Shown here piece after piece: positions 17,428 to 27,368 of a DNA stretch of 64,000 bases. Source of the stretch: Pseudomonadota bacterium (GTDB taxonomy: Bacteria > Pseudomonadota > Gammaproteobacteria > Burkholderiales > UBA9220); the NCBI GenBank assembly GCA_021845865.1, contig JAJZVC010000007.1:1-64000 (forward strand), given 5' to 3'. The position numbers were made by a program, and so were the translations under genes. The notes below the pieces were generated by a model. The model was not told the origin of the DNA. It did no database searches and saw only the letters and a program-made list of their open reading frames with translations. Position 1 is the stretch's first letter. Every line of letters begins with the position of its first letter.

Positions 17428-18549
17428 TCAGCGGGCGAAGATGAACATCAGATAGGCGAGAAACAGCAGCAAATGCACCATTCCCTGGAGAATGTTGGTG
17501 CGGCCGCTGGCGAACGTCACCACGCTGACGGCCAGGGACAGCAGCAGCATGACGAAATCGGCATGCTCCAGACCGAGGAGGATGGGCTTGCCGGTGGCGA
17601 GGCTGACCGCCAGGACGGCGGGAATGGTCAATCCGATGGTGGACAGCACCGAGCCGAGGAGGATGTTCACCGAACGCTGCAAGCGGTTGTCCAGGGCGGC
17701 CCGCACGGCGCCGATGGACTCCGGCGTCGCCACCAGGATGGCCACGACTACCCCACCCAGGGCCATGGGCGCCCGTAGCCGCTCGATGCCGTAGTCGATG
17801 GGCAGCGCCAGTTTTTCGGCCAGATAGACCACCGGCAGCAGGTAGGCCATCAGCATCGCGGCGTGGAAGGCCGTGGAATGAAGCGCCTGGGGTTCACGCC
17901 TCCCTTCGCCGCCCTCGTCCTTGAGCATGAAGAATCCCTGGTGGCGGACCGTCTGGATGGCCAGGAAAGAGCCGTACAAACCGACGGACATCAGAATCAG
18001 GAAAGCTTCCTGGGAAGGGGAAAGGGTGGGGCCTTCGGTGGAGATGGTGAAATTGGGCAGAATCAGGCCCAGGACGGCCAGGGGAATAATCACGCTCAGG
18101 TAGGCGTTGGCCCCCTGGAGGTTGTACTGCTGCTCCCGGTGGCGCAAGCCGCCAAGCAGCAAGGATAGGCCGACCATGCCGTTGAGGAGGATCATCACCA
18201 CCGCGAACATGGTATCCCGCGCCAGGGTGGGATTGTTCGCGCCGTGCAGCATCATGGTGGCAATCATCATCACTTCGATGGCAATCGCCGACAACGTGAG
18301 GATCAGGGTCCCGTAGGGCTCCCCCAGCTTCGCCGCCAGACAGTCGGCATGCCGCACCACCGCCAGGGCCGACCACAGCACCACCGCGAACAGCCACAGA
18401 AACACGGCTCCCAGCCAGGAGGAATTATCGAGGCCGCCCAGCAGCGTATCATCGAAGAGAAAAAACGACAGGCTGGTCAGCAGGCTGACGGCAAGAAACC
18501 ACTCGCCGCGAATGACTTCGCGCATTACCCTCTTGATCGCGCCGCTCAC
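17428..18549 (-). CDS. ChaA-like calcium (cation):proton antiporter, second copy
   Basis: A 373-residue membrane protein with the same two CaCA repeats as the gene at 187: GEPYGTLILTLSA at about 76-88 and a TPES-containing segment near residue 268 followed by LGSVLSTIGLTIP. It resembles the first copy most in the LTLSA-I-EV and NPTLARDT regions, so the two are paralogues with diverged loops. Export of Ca2+ or monovalent cations in exchange for protons is inferred. It lies where lnt follows ybeX/corC in E. coli; no lnt is seen. Confidence 0.85.
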   Translation of the reverse strand: MSGAIKRVMREVIRGEWFLAVSLLTSLSFFLFDDTLLGGLDNSSWLGAVFLWLFAVVLWSALAVVRHADCLAAKLGEPYGTLILTLSAIAIEVMMIATMMLHGANNPTLARDTMFAVVMILLNGMVGLSLLLGGLRHREQQYNLQGANAYLSVIIPLAVLGLILPNFTISTEGPTLSPSQEAFLILMSVGLYGSFLAIQTVRHQGFFMLKDEGGEGRREPQALHSTAFHAAMLMAYLLPVVYLAEKLALPIDYGIERLRAPMALGGVVVAILVATPESIGAVRAALDNRLQRSVNILLGSVLSTIGLTIPAVLAVSLATGKPILLGLEHADFVMLLLSLAVSVVTFASGRTNILQGMVHLLLFLAYLMFIFAR

Positions 18550-18633
18550 GTTATCCCCGCAGAATGGATAGTCGTTATTGCAGCCTATTCTACTGGTTTG
18601 ACCAGAGGGGGGACAGGGTCACTCGGGCGGGAG

Positions 18634-18819
18634 TCAGAAAGGCTCCGCGTTCCGGCCGTCGGGACAGCGGAAGCTGGTGGTGGCGCGCCAATCCGGCCCG
18701 AAGGCCTTTTCCAGGATGGCGGGGCTGATTTCCTCGACGGCAAGGCCCCGCCGCCGGAGCATGCAGACAATCTTCAGCGTCAGTTGTTGATGGTGGCTGG
18801 CGGCGTCGTGGAAGTTCAT
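18634..18819 (-). CDS. small hypothetical protein
   Basis: A 61-codon frame, product beginning MNFHDAASHHQQLTLKIV and ending GRNAEPF. It has no membrane segment or known motif. It is preceded on its strand by a strongly AT-rich block (18833-18865) containing TAAAAT-like hexamers that could act as a promoter, unusual in this GC-rich region. There is no convincing Shine-Dalgarno. Real gene status is uncertain. Confidence 0.35.
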   Translation of the reverse strand: MNFHDAASHHQQLTLKIVCMLRRRGLAVEEISPAILEKAFGPDWRATTSFRCPDGRNAEPF

Positions 18820-18906
18820 GGGCTTGCGTGGGAAAAAATAAGAATTTAATTATTTTATCATAATCTGGACAAACTCCAGATCGAACCCCGGCGCCGAGGC
18901 GCTTCC

Positions 18907-19734
18907 TTATTCCTCCACCGCCACTTTCTCCACCAGCAGCGTATGGAGACGGCGGCTGTCGGCCCGCAGCACGGTGAATTTCAGGCCATCGAAGCTGATC
19001 TGCTCGCCCCGCTTGGGCAAATGGCCGAAGCGGTTCACCACCAGGCCGCCCACGGTATCGTAATCCTCGTCGGAGAACTCGCTGCCCATCACCTCGTTGA
19101 AGTCGGCGATCTCGGTCAAGGCCTTGACCCGGAAGCGCCCCTGGCGATCGCGGATGATGTTGTCGCCGGCCTCGTCGAAATCGTACTCGTCCTCGATCTC
19201 ACCAACGATCTGCTCCAGCACGTCCTCGATGGTGATCAGGCCGGCCACGCCGCCGTACTCGTCCACCACGATGGCCATGTGGTTGCGGTTGCTGCGGAAT
19301 TCCCGCAGCAGGACGTTGAGGCGCTTGGATTCCGGGATGAACACCGCCGGCCGCAGCATGTCCCGCACGTCGAATTCCTCGCCGGCGTAGTAGCGCAGCA
19401 GGTCCTTGGCCAGCAGGATGCCGATCACATTGTCCTTGCTGTCCTCGAACACGGGAAAGCGGGAATGGGCGGTCTCGATGACGAAGGGGATGAATTTTTC
19501 GGGGGAGTCGGCGATGTCGATGACATCCATCTGGGCGCGGGGAATCATCACGTCCCGCACCTGCATTTCGGAGACGGTCAGCACCCCCTCGATCATGGAG
19601 AGGGCATCGCCGTCCAGCAGGTTGCGCTGGTAGGCGGAGTGCAGCAGGGCCACCAGTTGGTCCCGGTCCTCCGGTTCGCGCAGCAGCAGGGCGCTGAGGC
19701 GTTCGAACCAGCCCGGTTTCGCAGGGTCGTCCAT
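18907..19734 (-). CDS. corC: CorC/YbeX-type CBS-pair protein
   Basis: A 275-residue cytoplasmic protein with two CBS domains (residues about 65-185, containing RDVMIPRAQMD and VVDEYGGVAGLITIEDVLEQIVGEIEDE) and a C-terminal CorC_HlyC domain (about 195-275). The family is tied to magnesium/cobalt efflux and, as YbeX, to ribosome metabolism. The start is the ATG at 19734; the open frame upstream reads through a palindrome and hairpin. It closes the miaB-phoH-ybeY-corC operon. Confidence 0.92.
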   Translation of the reverse strand: MDDPAKPGWFERLSALLLREPEDRDQLVALLHSAYQRNLLDGDALSMIEGVLTVSEMQVRDVMIPRAQMDVIDIADSPEKFIPFVIETAHSRFPVFEDSKDNVIGILLAKDLLRYYAGEEFDVRDMLRPAVFIPESKRLNVLLREFRSNRNHMAIVVDEYGGVAGLITIEDVLEQIVGEIEDEYDFDEAGDNIIRDRQGRFRVKALTEIADFNEVMGSEFSDEDYDTVGGLVVNRFGHLPKRGEQISFDGLKFTVLRADSRRLHTLLVEKVAVEE

Positions 19735-19740
19735 ATTGTT

Positions 19741-19796
19741 CGGAGCGCTCCGAGTAATGAGAAACGGATGGGGGCTCAGGCCAGCCCCCATCCGTT
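19741..19796 (-). repeat. palindrome and 14-bp perfect hairpin between ybeY and corC
   Basis: AACGGATGGGGGCT (19763-19776) pairs perfectly with 19783-19796 over a six-base loop. It is followed on the coding strand by the palindrome CGGAGCGCTCCG (19741-19752), which ends seven bases before the corC ATG and covers its likely ribosome binding site. No T-run follows, so it is not a typical terminator. Confidence 0.7.
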
Positions 19797-19801
19797 ACCC
19801 A

Positions 19802-20266
19802 TCACTTCTCGCCGCCGTAGGGGTCAGCGTACCCCAGCTTGATGACAATTTGGCTTTCCCGATTCTCCATGATTTGCGCCTCGGCGTCATCCTCATGGTC
19901 GTAGCCCTGGAGGTGCAGCACGCCATGGACGGTGAGATGGGCATAGTGGGCTTCGGGGCTGATGCCCTGCTCCGCCGCCTCCCGCTCCACCACCGGGGCG
20001 CACAGCACCAGGTCGCCCATCAGCCCGGCTTCCGGGGGCAGGTCGTCATAGACGAAGGTCAGCACGTTGGTGGCGTAGTCCTTGCCGCGGTAGTCCCGGT
20101 TCAGCTCCCGCCCCTCCTCCGCGCCGACGACGCGGATGGCCACTTCGGCATCCCGTTCCAGGGCGGCCTTGGCCCAGCGGCGGAACAGGGGCCGGGTCGG
20201 CATCCCTTCCGCCTTTTCCGCGTACTGGACCGACAGGGTCAGCTTAGGCGCCGGCGTTTTTGGCAT
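19802..20266 (-). CDS. ybeY: endoribonuclease YbeY
   Basis: A 154-residue YbeY with the zinc motif H-x3-H-x5-H visible in HGVLHLQGYDH near the C-terminus. The family acts in 16S rRNA 3'-end maturation and ribosome quality control. The start is the ATG at 20266, inside the end of phoH (23-base overlap). The neighbours miaB, phoH and corC are its classical operon partners. Confidence 0.94.
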   Translation of the reverse strand: MPKTPAPKLTLSVQYAEKAEGMPTRPLFRRWAKAALERDAEVAIRVVGAEEGRELNRDYRGKDYATNVLTFVYDDLPPEAGLMGDLVLCAPVVEREAAEQGISPEAHYAHLTVHGVLHLQGYDHEDDAEAQIMENRESQIVIKLGYADPYGGEK

Positions 20267-21206
20267 GCTGGTCGTAGGCGTTGATGATACGGGCCACCAG
20301 GGGGTGGCGCACCACGTCCTCGGCCTGGAAATGAGTGAAGCCGATGCCACGCACGGCCTTCAGCACTTCCTGGGCCTCCACCAGGCCGCTTTTCTGGCCC
20401 CGGACGAGGTCGATCTGGGTCACGTCGCCGGTGACCACGGCCTTGGCGCCGAAACCGATGCGGGTGAGGAACATCTTCATCTGCTCCGGCGTGGTGTTCT
20501 GGGCCTCGTCGAGGATGATGAAGGCGTGGTTCAGGGTGCGCCCCCGCATGTAGGCCAGGGGGGCGATCTCGATGGTGCCGCGCTCGAACAGCTTGCCCAC
20601 CTTGTCGAAGCCCATCAGATCGTAGAGGGCGTCGTAGAGGGGACGCAGATAGGGGTCCACCTTCTGGGCCAAGTCGCCGGGGAGGAAGCCCAGGCGCTCG
20701 CCGGCCTCCACCGCCGGGCGAACCAGCACCAGGCGCTTCACCAGGTCCCGCTCCAGGGCGTCCACGGCGCTGGCCACGGCGAGGTAGGTCTTGCCGGTGC
20801 CGGCGGGGCCGATGCCGAAAGAAATGTCGTGGTCCTGTATCTGGCGCAGGTAGTCGTTCTGGCGCGGCGTGCGGCCGTGCAGATCGGAACGGCGCGTCAT
20901 CAGAACCGGGATGGCGCCCCCTTCCTGGGCTTCGGGCTCGCCCCGGGTCAGCTCGATCAGACCGAGCTGGATCTCGTCCACGGTCAGGGCCTGCTTGGCG
21001 CGGGGGTAGAACTTTTCCAGGGCCGCCACCGCCAGCCGGCAGCGGGCCGTATCGCCGTGGACACTGAAACGCTCGCCGCGGCGGGTAATGGTCACGTCCA
21101 AGGCGGTTTCGATCTGGCGCAGGTTCTCGTCCAGCACGCCGCACAGGTTGGCGAGGCGGACGTTGTCCACGGGCTGGAAATCGATGTCGAGGGGGTCGCC
21201 GCTCAC
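20244..21206 (-). CDS. ybeZ: PhoH-like ATPase (YbeZ)
   Basis: A 320-residue PhoH-family NTPase: Walker A GPAGTGKT at about residues 129-136, and a Walker B-like [19 protein letters not shown] segment. It is functionally linked to YbeY and probably to RNA. The GTG start at 21206 overlaps the miaB stop (GTGA). Confidence 0.93.
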   Translation of the reverse strand: MSGDPLDIDFQPVDNVRLANLCGVLDENLRQIETALDVTITRRGERFSVHGDTARCRLAVAALEKFYPRAKQALTVDEIQLGLIELTRGEPEAQEGGAIPVLMTRRSDLHGRTPRQNDYLRQIQDHDISFGIGPAGTGKTYLAVASAVDALERDLVKRLVLVRPAVEAGERLGFLPGDLAQKVDPYLRPLYDALYDLMGFDKVGKLFERGTIEIAPLAYMRGRTLNHAFIILDEAQNTTPEQMKMFLTRIGFGAKAVVTGDVTQIDLVRGQKSGLVEAQEVLKAVRGIGFTHFQAEDVVRHPLVARIINAYDQHAKNAGA

Positions 21207-22537
21207 GATTCGCGCACCACGATTTCACCCCGCAGACTGTGGGGCAGGGCGGCGGTGACGGTGACGTCCACCAGGGTGCCGATGAGACGCGGATTGCCGG
21301 CGAAATTCACCACCCGGTTGTTGTCGGTGCGGCCGGAAAGCTCCCGGGCGTCCTTCTTCGACACTCCTTCCACCAGCACCCGCTGCACCGCGCCCACCAT
21401 GGTGGCGCTGATGGCCTCCGCCTGGCGCTGGAGCTGGGCCTGGAGGCGCTCCAGGCGCTGCTTGGCGATTTCGGGGGCGACGTCGTTGTCCAGTTCCGCC
21501 GCCGGAGTGCCCGGGCGGGGGCTGAAAATGAAACTGAAGCTGGCGTCGAAGTTCACCTCTTCCACCAGCTTGAGGGTGGCCTCGAAATCGGCGTCGGTCT
21601 CGCCAGGAAACCCGACGATGAAATCGGAGGCGACGGAAATGTCCGGCCGGACCTTGCGCAGCTTGCGGATGATGGACTTGTATTCCAGGGTGGTGTAGCC
21701 CCGGCGCATGGCGGCGAGAATGCGGTCCGATCCCGACTGCACCGGCAGGTGCAGGTGGTTGCACAGCTTGGGAATCGTGGCGTAGGCATCGATCAGGCTC
21801 TGGCCGAACTCCATCGGATGGGAGGTGGTGAAGCGCAGGCGCTCGATGCCCGGCACCTCGGCCAGGTAGTGGAGCAGCAAGGCCAGGTCGGCGCTGCCGC
21901 CGTCGTGCATCTCGCCCCGGTAGGCGTTGACGTTCTGGCCCAGGAGGGTGATTTCCTTCACCCCCTTCTCCGCCAGCCGCACCGCCTCGGCGATGACGTC
22001 GTCGAAGGGGCGTGACACCTCGGCGCCCCGGGTATAGGGCACGATGCAGTAGGTGCAGTACTTGCTGCAGCCTTCCATCACCGAGACGAAGGCGCTGGCG
22101 CCCTCTACCCGGGCTTCGGGCAGGTGGTCGAATTTCTCGATTTCGGGGAAGGACACGTCCACCTGGGCGCGGCCAGAGGAACGCCGGGCCCGCACCAGCT
22201 CCGGCAGGCGGTGCAGGGTCTGGGGACCGAACACCATGTCCACATAGGGCGCCCGGGCGATGATGGCATCCCCCTCCTGGCTCGCCACGCAGCCGCCGAC
22301 GCCGATGAGGAGATGGGGGTTGTCCCGCTTGAGCTGCTTGATCCGCCCCAGTTCGCTGAACACCTTCTCCTGGGCCTTCTCCCGCACCGAGCAGGTGTTG
22401 AGGAGGATGACGTCGGCCTCCTCCGCCTTGTCGGTGGTCTCCATGCCCTCGGCGGCGGCGAGCACGTCGGCCATCTTGGCCGAGTCGTACTCGTTCATCT
22501 GGCAGCCGAAGGTTTTGATGAAGACTTTGGGCGCCAC
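21203..22537 (-). CDS. miaB: tRNA-2-methylthio-N6-dimethylallyladenosine synthase
   Basis: A 444-residue radical-SAM methylthiotransferase. The N-terminal UPF0004 domain starts [15 protein letters not shown]. The radical-SAM cluster motif is CSKYCTYC in [19 protein letters not shown], and a C-terminal TRAM domain follows. It adds methylthio to i6A37 of tRNAs. I take the GTG at 22537, one base after the TAA of the upstream gene; the valines before it are not start codons or lie in the other gene. Confidence 0.95.
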   Translation of the reverse strand: MAPKVFIKTFGCQMNEYDSAKMADVLAAAEGMETTDKAEEADVILLNTCSVREKAQEKVFSELGRIKQLKRDNPHLLIGVGGCVASQEGDAIIARAPYVDMVFGPQTLHRLPELVRARRSSGRAQVDVSFPEIEKFDHLPEARVEGASAFVSVMEGCSKYCTYCIVPYTRGAEVSRPFDDVIAEAVRLAEKGVKEITLLGQNVNAYRGEMHDGGSADLALLLHYLAEVPGIERLRFTTSHPMEFGQSLIDAYATIPKLCNHLHLPVQSGSDRILAAMRRGYTTLEYKSIIRKLRKVRPDISVASDFIVGFPGETDADFEATLKLVEEVNFDASFSFIFSPRPGTPAAELDNDVAPEIAKQRLERLQAQLQRQAEAISATMVGAVQRVLVEGVSKKDARELSGRTDNNRVVNFAGNPRLIGTLVDVTVTAALPHSLRGEIVVRES

Positions 22538-22538
22538 G

Positions 22539-22859
22539 TTACTGACTCGCGGCCTGCCGGGCGGCGGCCTCCTCCTCCGGGGCGAGCAGCCACAGCTGGG
22601 CCAGGTTGCCCTGCAAATCCAGCTTGTACAGCACGTAACCGCCGGCCTGGAGGGCAACGGGCAGGATCATGAGGTTGTTGCGGTCGTAGATGCGCAATCC
22701 CGGCGCGGCATGATAGACCTGGTCGCCGATGGCGATGGCGGGATAATCGTTGCTTTTCAGTTCCCCGAAAAGAGCGTTCGACGGCAGAATCCGCCCGGCC
22801 AGGGACGGCAGGGAAAAGGAGAAAGCCAGGAGAAACAGGAGGGAACGAATAAGTCGCAT
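22539..22859 (-). CDS. small secreted/periplasmic protein of unknown function
   Basis: A 106-residue protein with a clear signal peptide ([21 protein letters not shown], cleavage after about residue 21) and a mature part beginning [15 protein letters not shown]. There is no cysteine at the cleavage site, so it is not a lipoprotein. It ends one base before miaB and so heads that operon. I do not recognise the family. The Ala/Glu-rich C-terminus ([12 protein letters not shown]) looks helical. Confidence 0.7.
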   Translation of the reverse strand: MRLIRSLLFLLAFSFSLPSLAGRILPSNALFGELKSNDYPAIAIGDQVYHAAPGLRIYDRNNLMILPVALQAGGYVLYKLDLQGNLAQLWLLAPEEEAAARQAASQ

Positions 22860-22875
22860 AACCGGACCGGGAAGA

Positions 22876-22900
22876 CTTGGCGTGGCATCGCCACGCCAAG
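22876..22900 (-). terminator. hairpin just downstream of tRNA-Met
   Basis: An 11-bp perfect stem, CTTGGCGTGGC with GCCACGCCAAG, over a three-base loop begins six bases after the tRNA CCA. Only a short TCTT follows on the minus strand, so it may be a weak terminator or a processing/stability element in the leader of the 106-residue gene. Confidence 0.5.
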
Positions 22901-22906
22901 AGTATC

Positions 22907-22983
22907 TGGTGGTGATAGGTGGACTTGAACCACCGACCCCAGCATTATGAGTGCTGTGCTCTAACCAACTGAGCTATATCACC
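22907..22983 (-). tRNA. tRNA-Met (CAT), elongator type
   Basis: A 77-base cloverleaf on the minus strand with acceptor GGTGATA/TATCACC, D-arm GCTCAGTTGGTTAGAGC, anticodon loop CTCATAA (CAT), T-arm GGTGGTTCAAGTCCACC and an encoded CCA. The anticodon arm CAGCA/TGCTG and D-arm resemble elongator tRNA-Met more than the lysidine tRNA-Ile2; it lacks the C1-A72 mismatch of the initiator. Confidence 0.93.
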
Positions 22984-23061
22984 CTGTTCAGAAGGGATGC
23001 GATTTTGGAGCGTCACCGGACTTTTGTCAAGTGCGGCAGCGTCCCGTGGCGGCGCAAGCCG

Positions 23062-24150
<1,089 letters not shown>

Positions 24151-24223
24151 AACCGAAATTCCTTAACAATTGAGCGCCATCGAGCCTAGGGCGGGCATCG
24201 TGGGCGTGCTGGACTCAAGCCGG

Positions 24224-24281
24224 GAACGCTGGCGGCAGAAGCCATAGCGGATTGCAAAACCGCAATCCGCTGCCAGCGTTC
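24224..24281 (-). repeat. large composite hairpin in the ychF-nhaP intergenic region
   Basis: Outer arms GAACGCTGGC (24224-24233) and GCCAGCGTTC (24272-24281) enclose an inner perfect 10-bp stem, AGCGGATTGC/GCAATCCGCT (24246-24271), with a 12-base bulge on the left side. No T-run lies on either side. The whole 24151-24450 gap has no gene I can support. It also holds a minus-strand TATAAT (24316-24321) that would put this hairpin in the 5' leader of ychF. Confidence 0.65.
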
Positions 24282-24315
24282 GAATTCTGGATCAGTTTTG
24301 TCTTAAAAAACCGCG

Positions 24316-24321
24316 ATTATA
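24316..24321 (-). promoter_or_regulatory. possible -10 box of ychF
   Basis: TATAAT on the minus strand, about 165 bases before the ychF start. The -35 is not convincing. Confidence 0.4.
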
Positions 24322-24450
24322 CCTCTCTCGGGGCATCCCTTTCGCAAACCGTTTCCCGCCCCCCCCACGTTTTTATATACTGGCTTGACCCGGCAAACGA
24401 AACGGGCATTGCCGCCCCGGACGGCCAGACAATAAATCATCAACAAAAAC

Positions 24451-26010
24451 ATGCTATTACTCGAACTCGTTCTGATGTTGTTGCTGTGCGCCGTGGCGCT
24501 GGGGTGGGTGGCGCGGCACTTCAAATTCCCCTACCCCATCGCTCTGGTCGTGGGCGGCGCGGCGCTGGGGTTCATCCCGAAACTGCCACAGTTCCCCTTC
24601 GACCCCCAGTTGATTCTCATCCTGGTGCTGCCCCCCATTCTGTACCAGGCGGCCCTGCTCACGTCCTGGACCGACTTCAAGGCCAACATCCGCCCCATCG
24701 GCCTTCTCGCCATCGGCCTGGTCGTCGTCACCACCCTCGCCGTCGGCGCGGCGCTGAAGCTGGCGGTCCCCGGCGTCCCGTGGGCCGCCGCCTTCGTCCT
24801 CGGCGCCATCGTCTCGCCCCCCGACGCGGTGGCCGCGACCGCCATTCTGTCGCGGCTGAATATCCCGCGGCGCATCGTCACGGTGCTGGAAGGGGAGAGC
24901 TTGGTCAACGACGCTTCCGGACTGGTGCTGTACAAGTTCGCCATCGCCGCGGTGCTGACCGGCACATTTTCCCTTGCCGGCGCCAGCCTCCAGTTTGCCA
25001 GCGTCTCCGCCGGCGGACTGGTCACCGGCGTCCTTCTCGCCTTCGTTTTCATCGCCATTCACCGCCGGCTGAACGACCCGTTCATCGAGGTCCTCACCAC
25101 GCTCACCATTCCCTACGTCACCTACATCGCCGCCGAATCCGTTCACGTTTCCGGCGTGCTCGCGGTGGTGGCCGCCGGCCTGGTGCGCGGGCGCTACGCG
25201 CCAGAAATCGTATCGGCCGAAATGCGCATCATCGCCCGTTCCGTGTGGAACATCCTGACCTTCATCCTCAACAGCCTGATTTTCATGCTGATCGGCATCC
25301 AGATGTCGGACGCCATGGAAAAACTGACCAAATACTCGATCACCGAACTGGCGGGCTGGGGGATATTCATCAGCGTCGTCGCGGTCGCCGTTCGCTTCGC
25401 CTGGGTTTACCCCGCCAGCCACCTGCCGCGCATGCTGAGCAGGCGCCTGCGGGAACAGGAATCCCCGCCACCAAACCCGGAACTGTTCATCATCAGCTGG
25501 TGCGGCATGCGCGGCATCGTTTCCCTCGCCGCCGCTTTCGCGCTGCCCCTCACCCTTCCCAGTGGCGAGCCCTTTCCCTATCGCGACCTGATCGTGTTCC
25601 TGACTTTTTTCGTGATTGCCGTGACGCTGGTGGGGCAAGGATTAACGCTGCCTTCATTTATTCGCAAGCTGAAGGTGGGCTCCGACTGGAGCATGCAGCG
25701 GGAACAGCAACGGGTGCGGGCCGCGATGGGCGCCGCCGCGATCGCGGCCATCGACGACATCGTGAAGACCGAGAACGCCCCCGACGAATGGGCGGATCAG
25801 CTGCGGGCAGAAATCACCGGCCGGCTCTCCGTCGCCGCTCCCGAAGGCCTGGAGCTCAGCCCCAAAGCCGCCTTGGTCATGCGCCTGCGCCAGGCGGCCA
25901 TCGCGGCGGAACGCAAGGAGCTGATCCGCCTTTGGCGGAACAATGAAATCAGCGACGAAGTCATGCACCACATCGAAGAAATCCTGGACTACCAGGAAGC
26001 CCATCTGTAG
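24451..26010 (+). CDS. CPA1-family Na+(K+)/H+ antiporter
   Basis: A 519-residue NhaP/NHE-type antiporter with about 12 membrane segments. The ion-binding core is visible as SPPDAVAATAILSR, followed by VLEGESLVNDASGLVL, with the conserved Asp in NDASG. A WCGMRGIVSLAAA segment lies near residue 350. A cytoplasmic C-terminal tail of about 110 residues with coiled-coil character ends the protein. It exchanges Na+ or K+ for protons at the inner membrane. It lies between ychF and the convergent pth. Confidence 0.9.
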   Translation: MLLLELVLMLLLCAVALGWVARHFKFPYPIALVVGGAALGFIPKLPQFPFDPQLILILVLPPILYQAALLTSWTDFKANIRPIGLLAIGLVVVTTLAVGAALKLAVPGVPWAAAFVLGAIVSPPDAVAATAILSRLNIPRRIVTVLEGESLVNDASGLVLYKFAIAAVLTGTFSLAGASLQFASVSAGGLVTGVLLAFVFIAIHRRLNDPFIEVLTTLTIPYVTYIAAESVHVSGVLAVVAAGLVRGRYAPEIVSAEMRIIARSVWNILTFILNSLIFMLIGIQMSDAMEKLTKYSITELAGWGIFISVVAVAVRFAWVYPASHLPRMLSRRLREQESPPPNPELFIISWCGMRGIVSLAAAFALPLTLPSGEPFPYRDLIVFLTFFVIAVTLVGQGLTLPSFIRKLKVGSDWSMQREQQRVRAAMGAAAIAAIDDIVKTENAPDEWADQLRAEITGRLSVAAPEGLELSPKAALVMRLRQAAIAAERKELIRLWRNNEISDEVMHHIEEILDYQEAHL

Positions 26011-26028
26011 CGACGGCCCGCCGTACCC

Positions 26029-26616
26029 TTACTTGGTATGCAGCCAGCGCATGGCGCCGGCGAAATCTCCCCGCGCCAGGGGGCCGACGACGGCCAGCGA
26101 TTGCTCCAGGGCCTCGCCGATAGCCTCGGCCTCTTCCTTGCGCGGCGGGTGGAGCACGAAATCCGCCACCCGCGCCCGGTCGCCGGGATGGCCGATGCCC
26201 AGGCGCAGGCGCCAAAAGTCCGGCGTCTTGAGGGCGGCGGCGATATCCCGCAGACCGTTGTGGCCCGCGTGGCCGCCGCCTTTCTTCAGCTTGGCCGCTC
26301 CTGGCGGCAGGTCCAGTTCGTCGTGGACCACCAGGATTTCGCTCGGCGCGATCTTGTAGAAAGCCGCCAGGGCCGCCACCGAGCGCCCGCTGGCGTTCAT
26401 GTAGGTCTGGGGCTTGAGGAGCCACACTTCCTGCCGCTCCAAGGAGGTCTTCGCCGCCAGGCCATGGAATTTTGCCTCGGCGCGGAAGACGGCATGGCCG
26501 TCGGCCGCCAGCCGCTCCACCAGCCAGAAGCCGGCGTTGTGGCGCGTCGCTTCGTATTCCTTGCCGGGATTACCCAGGCCGACGATGAGGCGGATGCCGT
26601 TGTCCATGCTATCCAT
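26029..26616 (-). CDS. pth: peptidyl-tRNA hydrolase
   Basis: A 195-residue Pth that recycles peptidyl-tRNA dropped from ribosomes. The signature [19 protein letters not shown] includes the catalytic His, and later motifs are [11 protein letters not shown] and [11 protein letters not shown]. The start is ATG 26616 (MDSMDNG) or nine bases inside. A terminator for rplY ends only about 12 bases before the start. Confidence 0.95.
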   Translation of the reverse strand: MDSMDNGIRLIVGLGNPGKEYEATRHNAGFWLVERLAADGHAVFRAEAKFHGLAAKTSLERQEVWLLKPQTYMNASGRSVAALAAFYKIAPSEILVVHDELDLPPGAAKLKKGGGHAGHNGLRDIAAALKTPDFWRLRLGIGHPGDRARVADFVLHPPRKEEAEAIGEALEQSLAVVGPLARGDFAGAMRWLHTK

Positions 26617-26627
26617 CGCTGCAGCTC

Positions 26628-26660
26628 AAAAAACAAGGCCCGTCGCCGGGGCGACGGGCC
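26628..26660 (-). terminator. intrinsic terminator between rplY and pth
   Basis: GGCCCGTCGCC and GGCGACGGGCC (26637-26660) form an 11-bp perfect stem, followed on the minus strand by TTGTTTTTT (T-run at 26628-26633). It ends 12 bases before the pth start codon. Confidence 0.75.
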
Positions 26661-26680
26661 GTTGCCGGAAGAAGCGCCGC

Positions 26681-27289
26681 TTACTCCGCCGCCTCGCCCT
26701 CGGCAGCGCCCAGGCCGCCACGGGGAACGGGGATGGAGACCACCGCCTTGTCGTTGCCGTGGGACAGGTCGACGAACTCGACGCCCTTGGGCAGCTTGAT
26801 CTGGGACAGGTGGATGGAGTGCCCGGCTTGCAGCTCAGCCAGGTCCACTTCGATGAACTCGGGCAGGTCCTTGGGCAGGCAGGCCACGTCCGCTTCGGTC
26901 ATGACGTGGGTGACGGTGCTGTGGGCCAGCTTCACGCCGGGGGCCACGTCGGCGTTGACGAAGTGGAACGGCACCTTCATGTGGATCTTTTCCTTGGCGT
27001 TGACGCGCTGGAAGTCCACGTGCAGCACTTCGGGCTTGTAGGCGTGCATCTGGGTGTCGCGCAGCAGCACCTGCACTTTTTTCTTGCCGTCCAGCATCAT
27101 GGTCAGCACGGAGGCGTGGAAAGCCTCGCTGCGCAGGGCATGGTACAGCTCGTTGTGGTCCAGGTCGACGGCCATGGCGTCTTCGCCGCCGCCATAGACG
27201 ATTCCGGGTACGCGGCCGGCGCGACGCAGGCGGCGGCTCGCACCCGATCCCTGCAGTTCGCGCTTGTTGGCGTTGATTTCGAGTTTCAT
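26681..27289 (-). CDS. rplY: 50S ribosomal protein L25 (CTC form)
   Basis: A 202-residue two-domain L25/general stress protein CTC. The N-terminal 5S rRNA-binding beta-barrel starts [20 protein letters not shown], and an acidic C-terminal TL5-like domain ends in an Ala/Glu tail (AAEGEAAE). AGGAG precedes the ATG with good spacing. It is placed between prs and pth as in most betaproteobacteria. Confidence 0.96.
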   Translation of the reverse strand: MKLEINANKRELQGSGASRRLRRAGRVPGIVYGGGEDAMAVDLDHNELYHALRSEAFHASVLTMMLDGKKKVQVLLRDTQMHAYKPEVLHVDFQRVNAKEKIHMKVPFHFVNADVAPGVKLAHSTVTHVMTEADVACLPKDLPEFIEVDLAELQAGHSIHLSQIKLPKGVEFVDLSHGNDKAVVSIPVPRGGLGAAEGEAAE

Positions 27290-27368
27290 CGTTTTCTCCT
27301 AAAGTACGCCGCCCGCGACCAGGCGACGTGTTGCAAAAGCGGGGCAGGAAGCCCTGTCCCGCGAATCC

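Noticed and set aside
22907..22983. tRNA-Ile2 (lysidine) instead of tRNA-Met
   Set aside because: D-arm length and the anticodon stem resemble elongator tRNA-Met; modification cannot be seen from DNA, so a small doubt remains.
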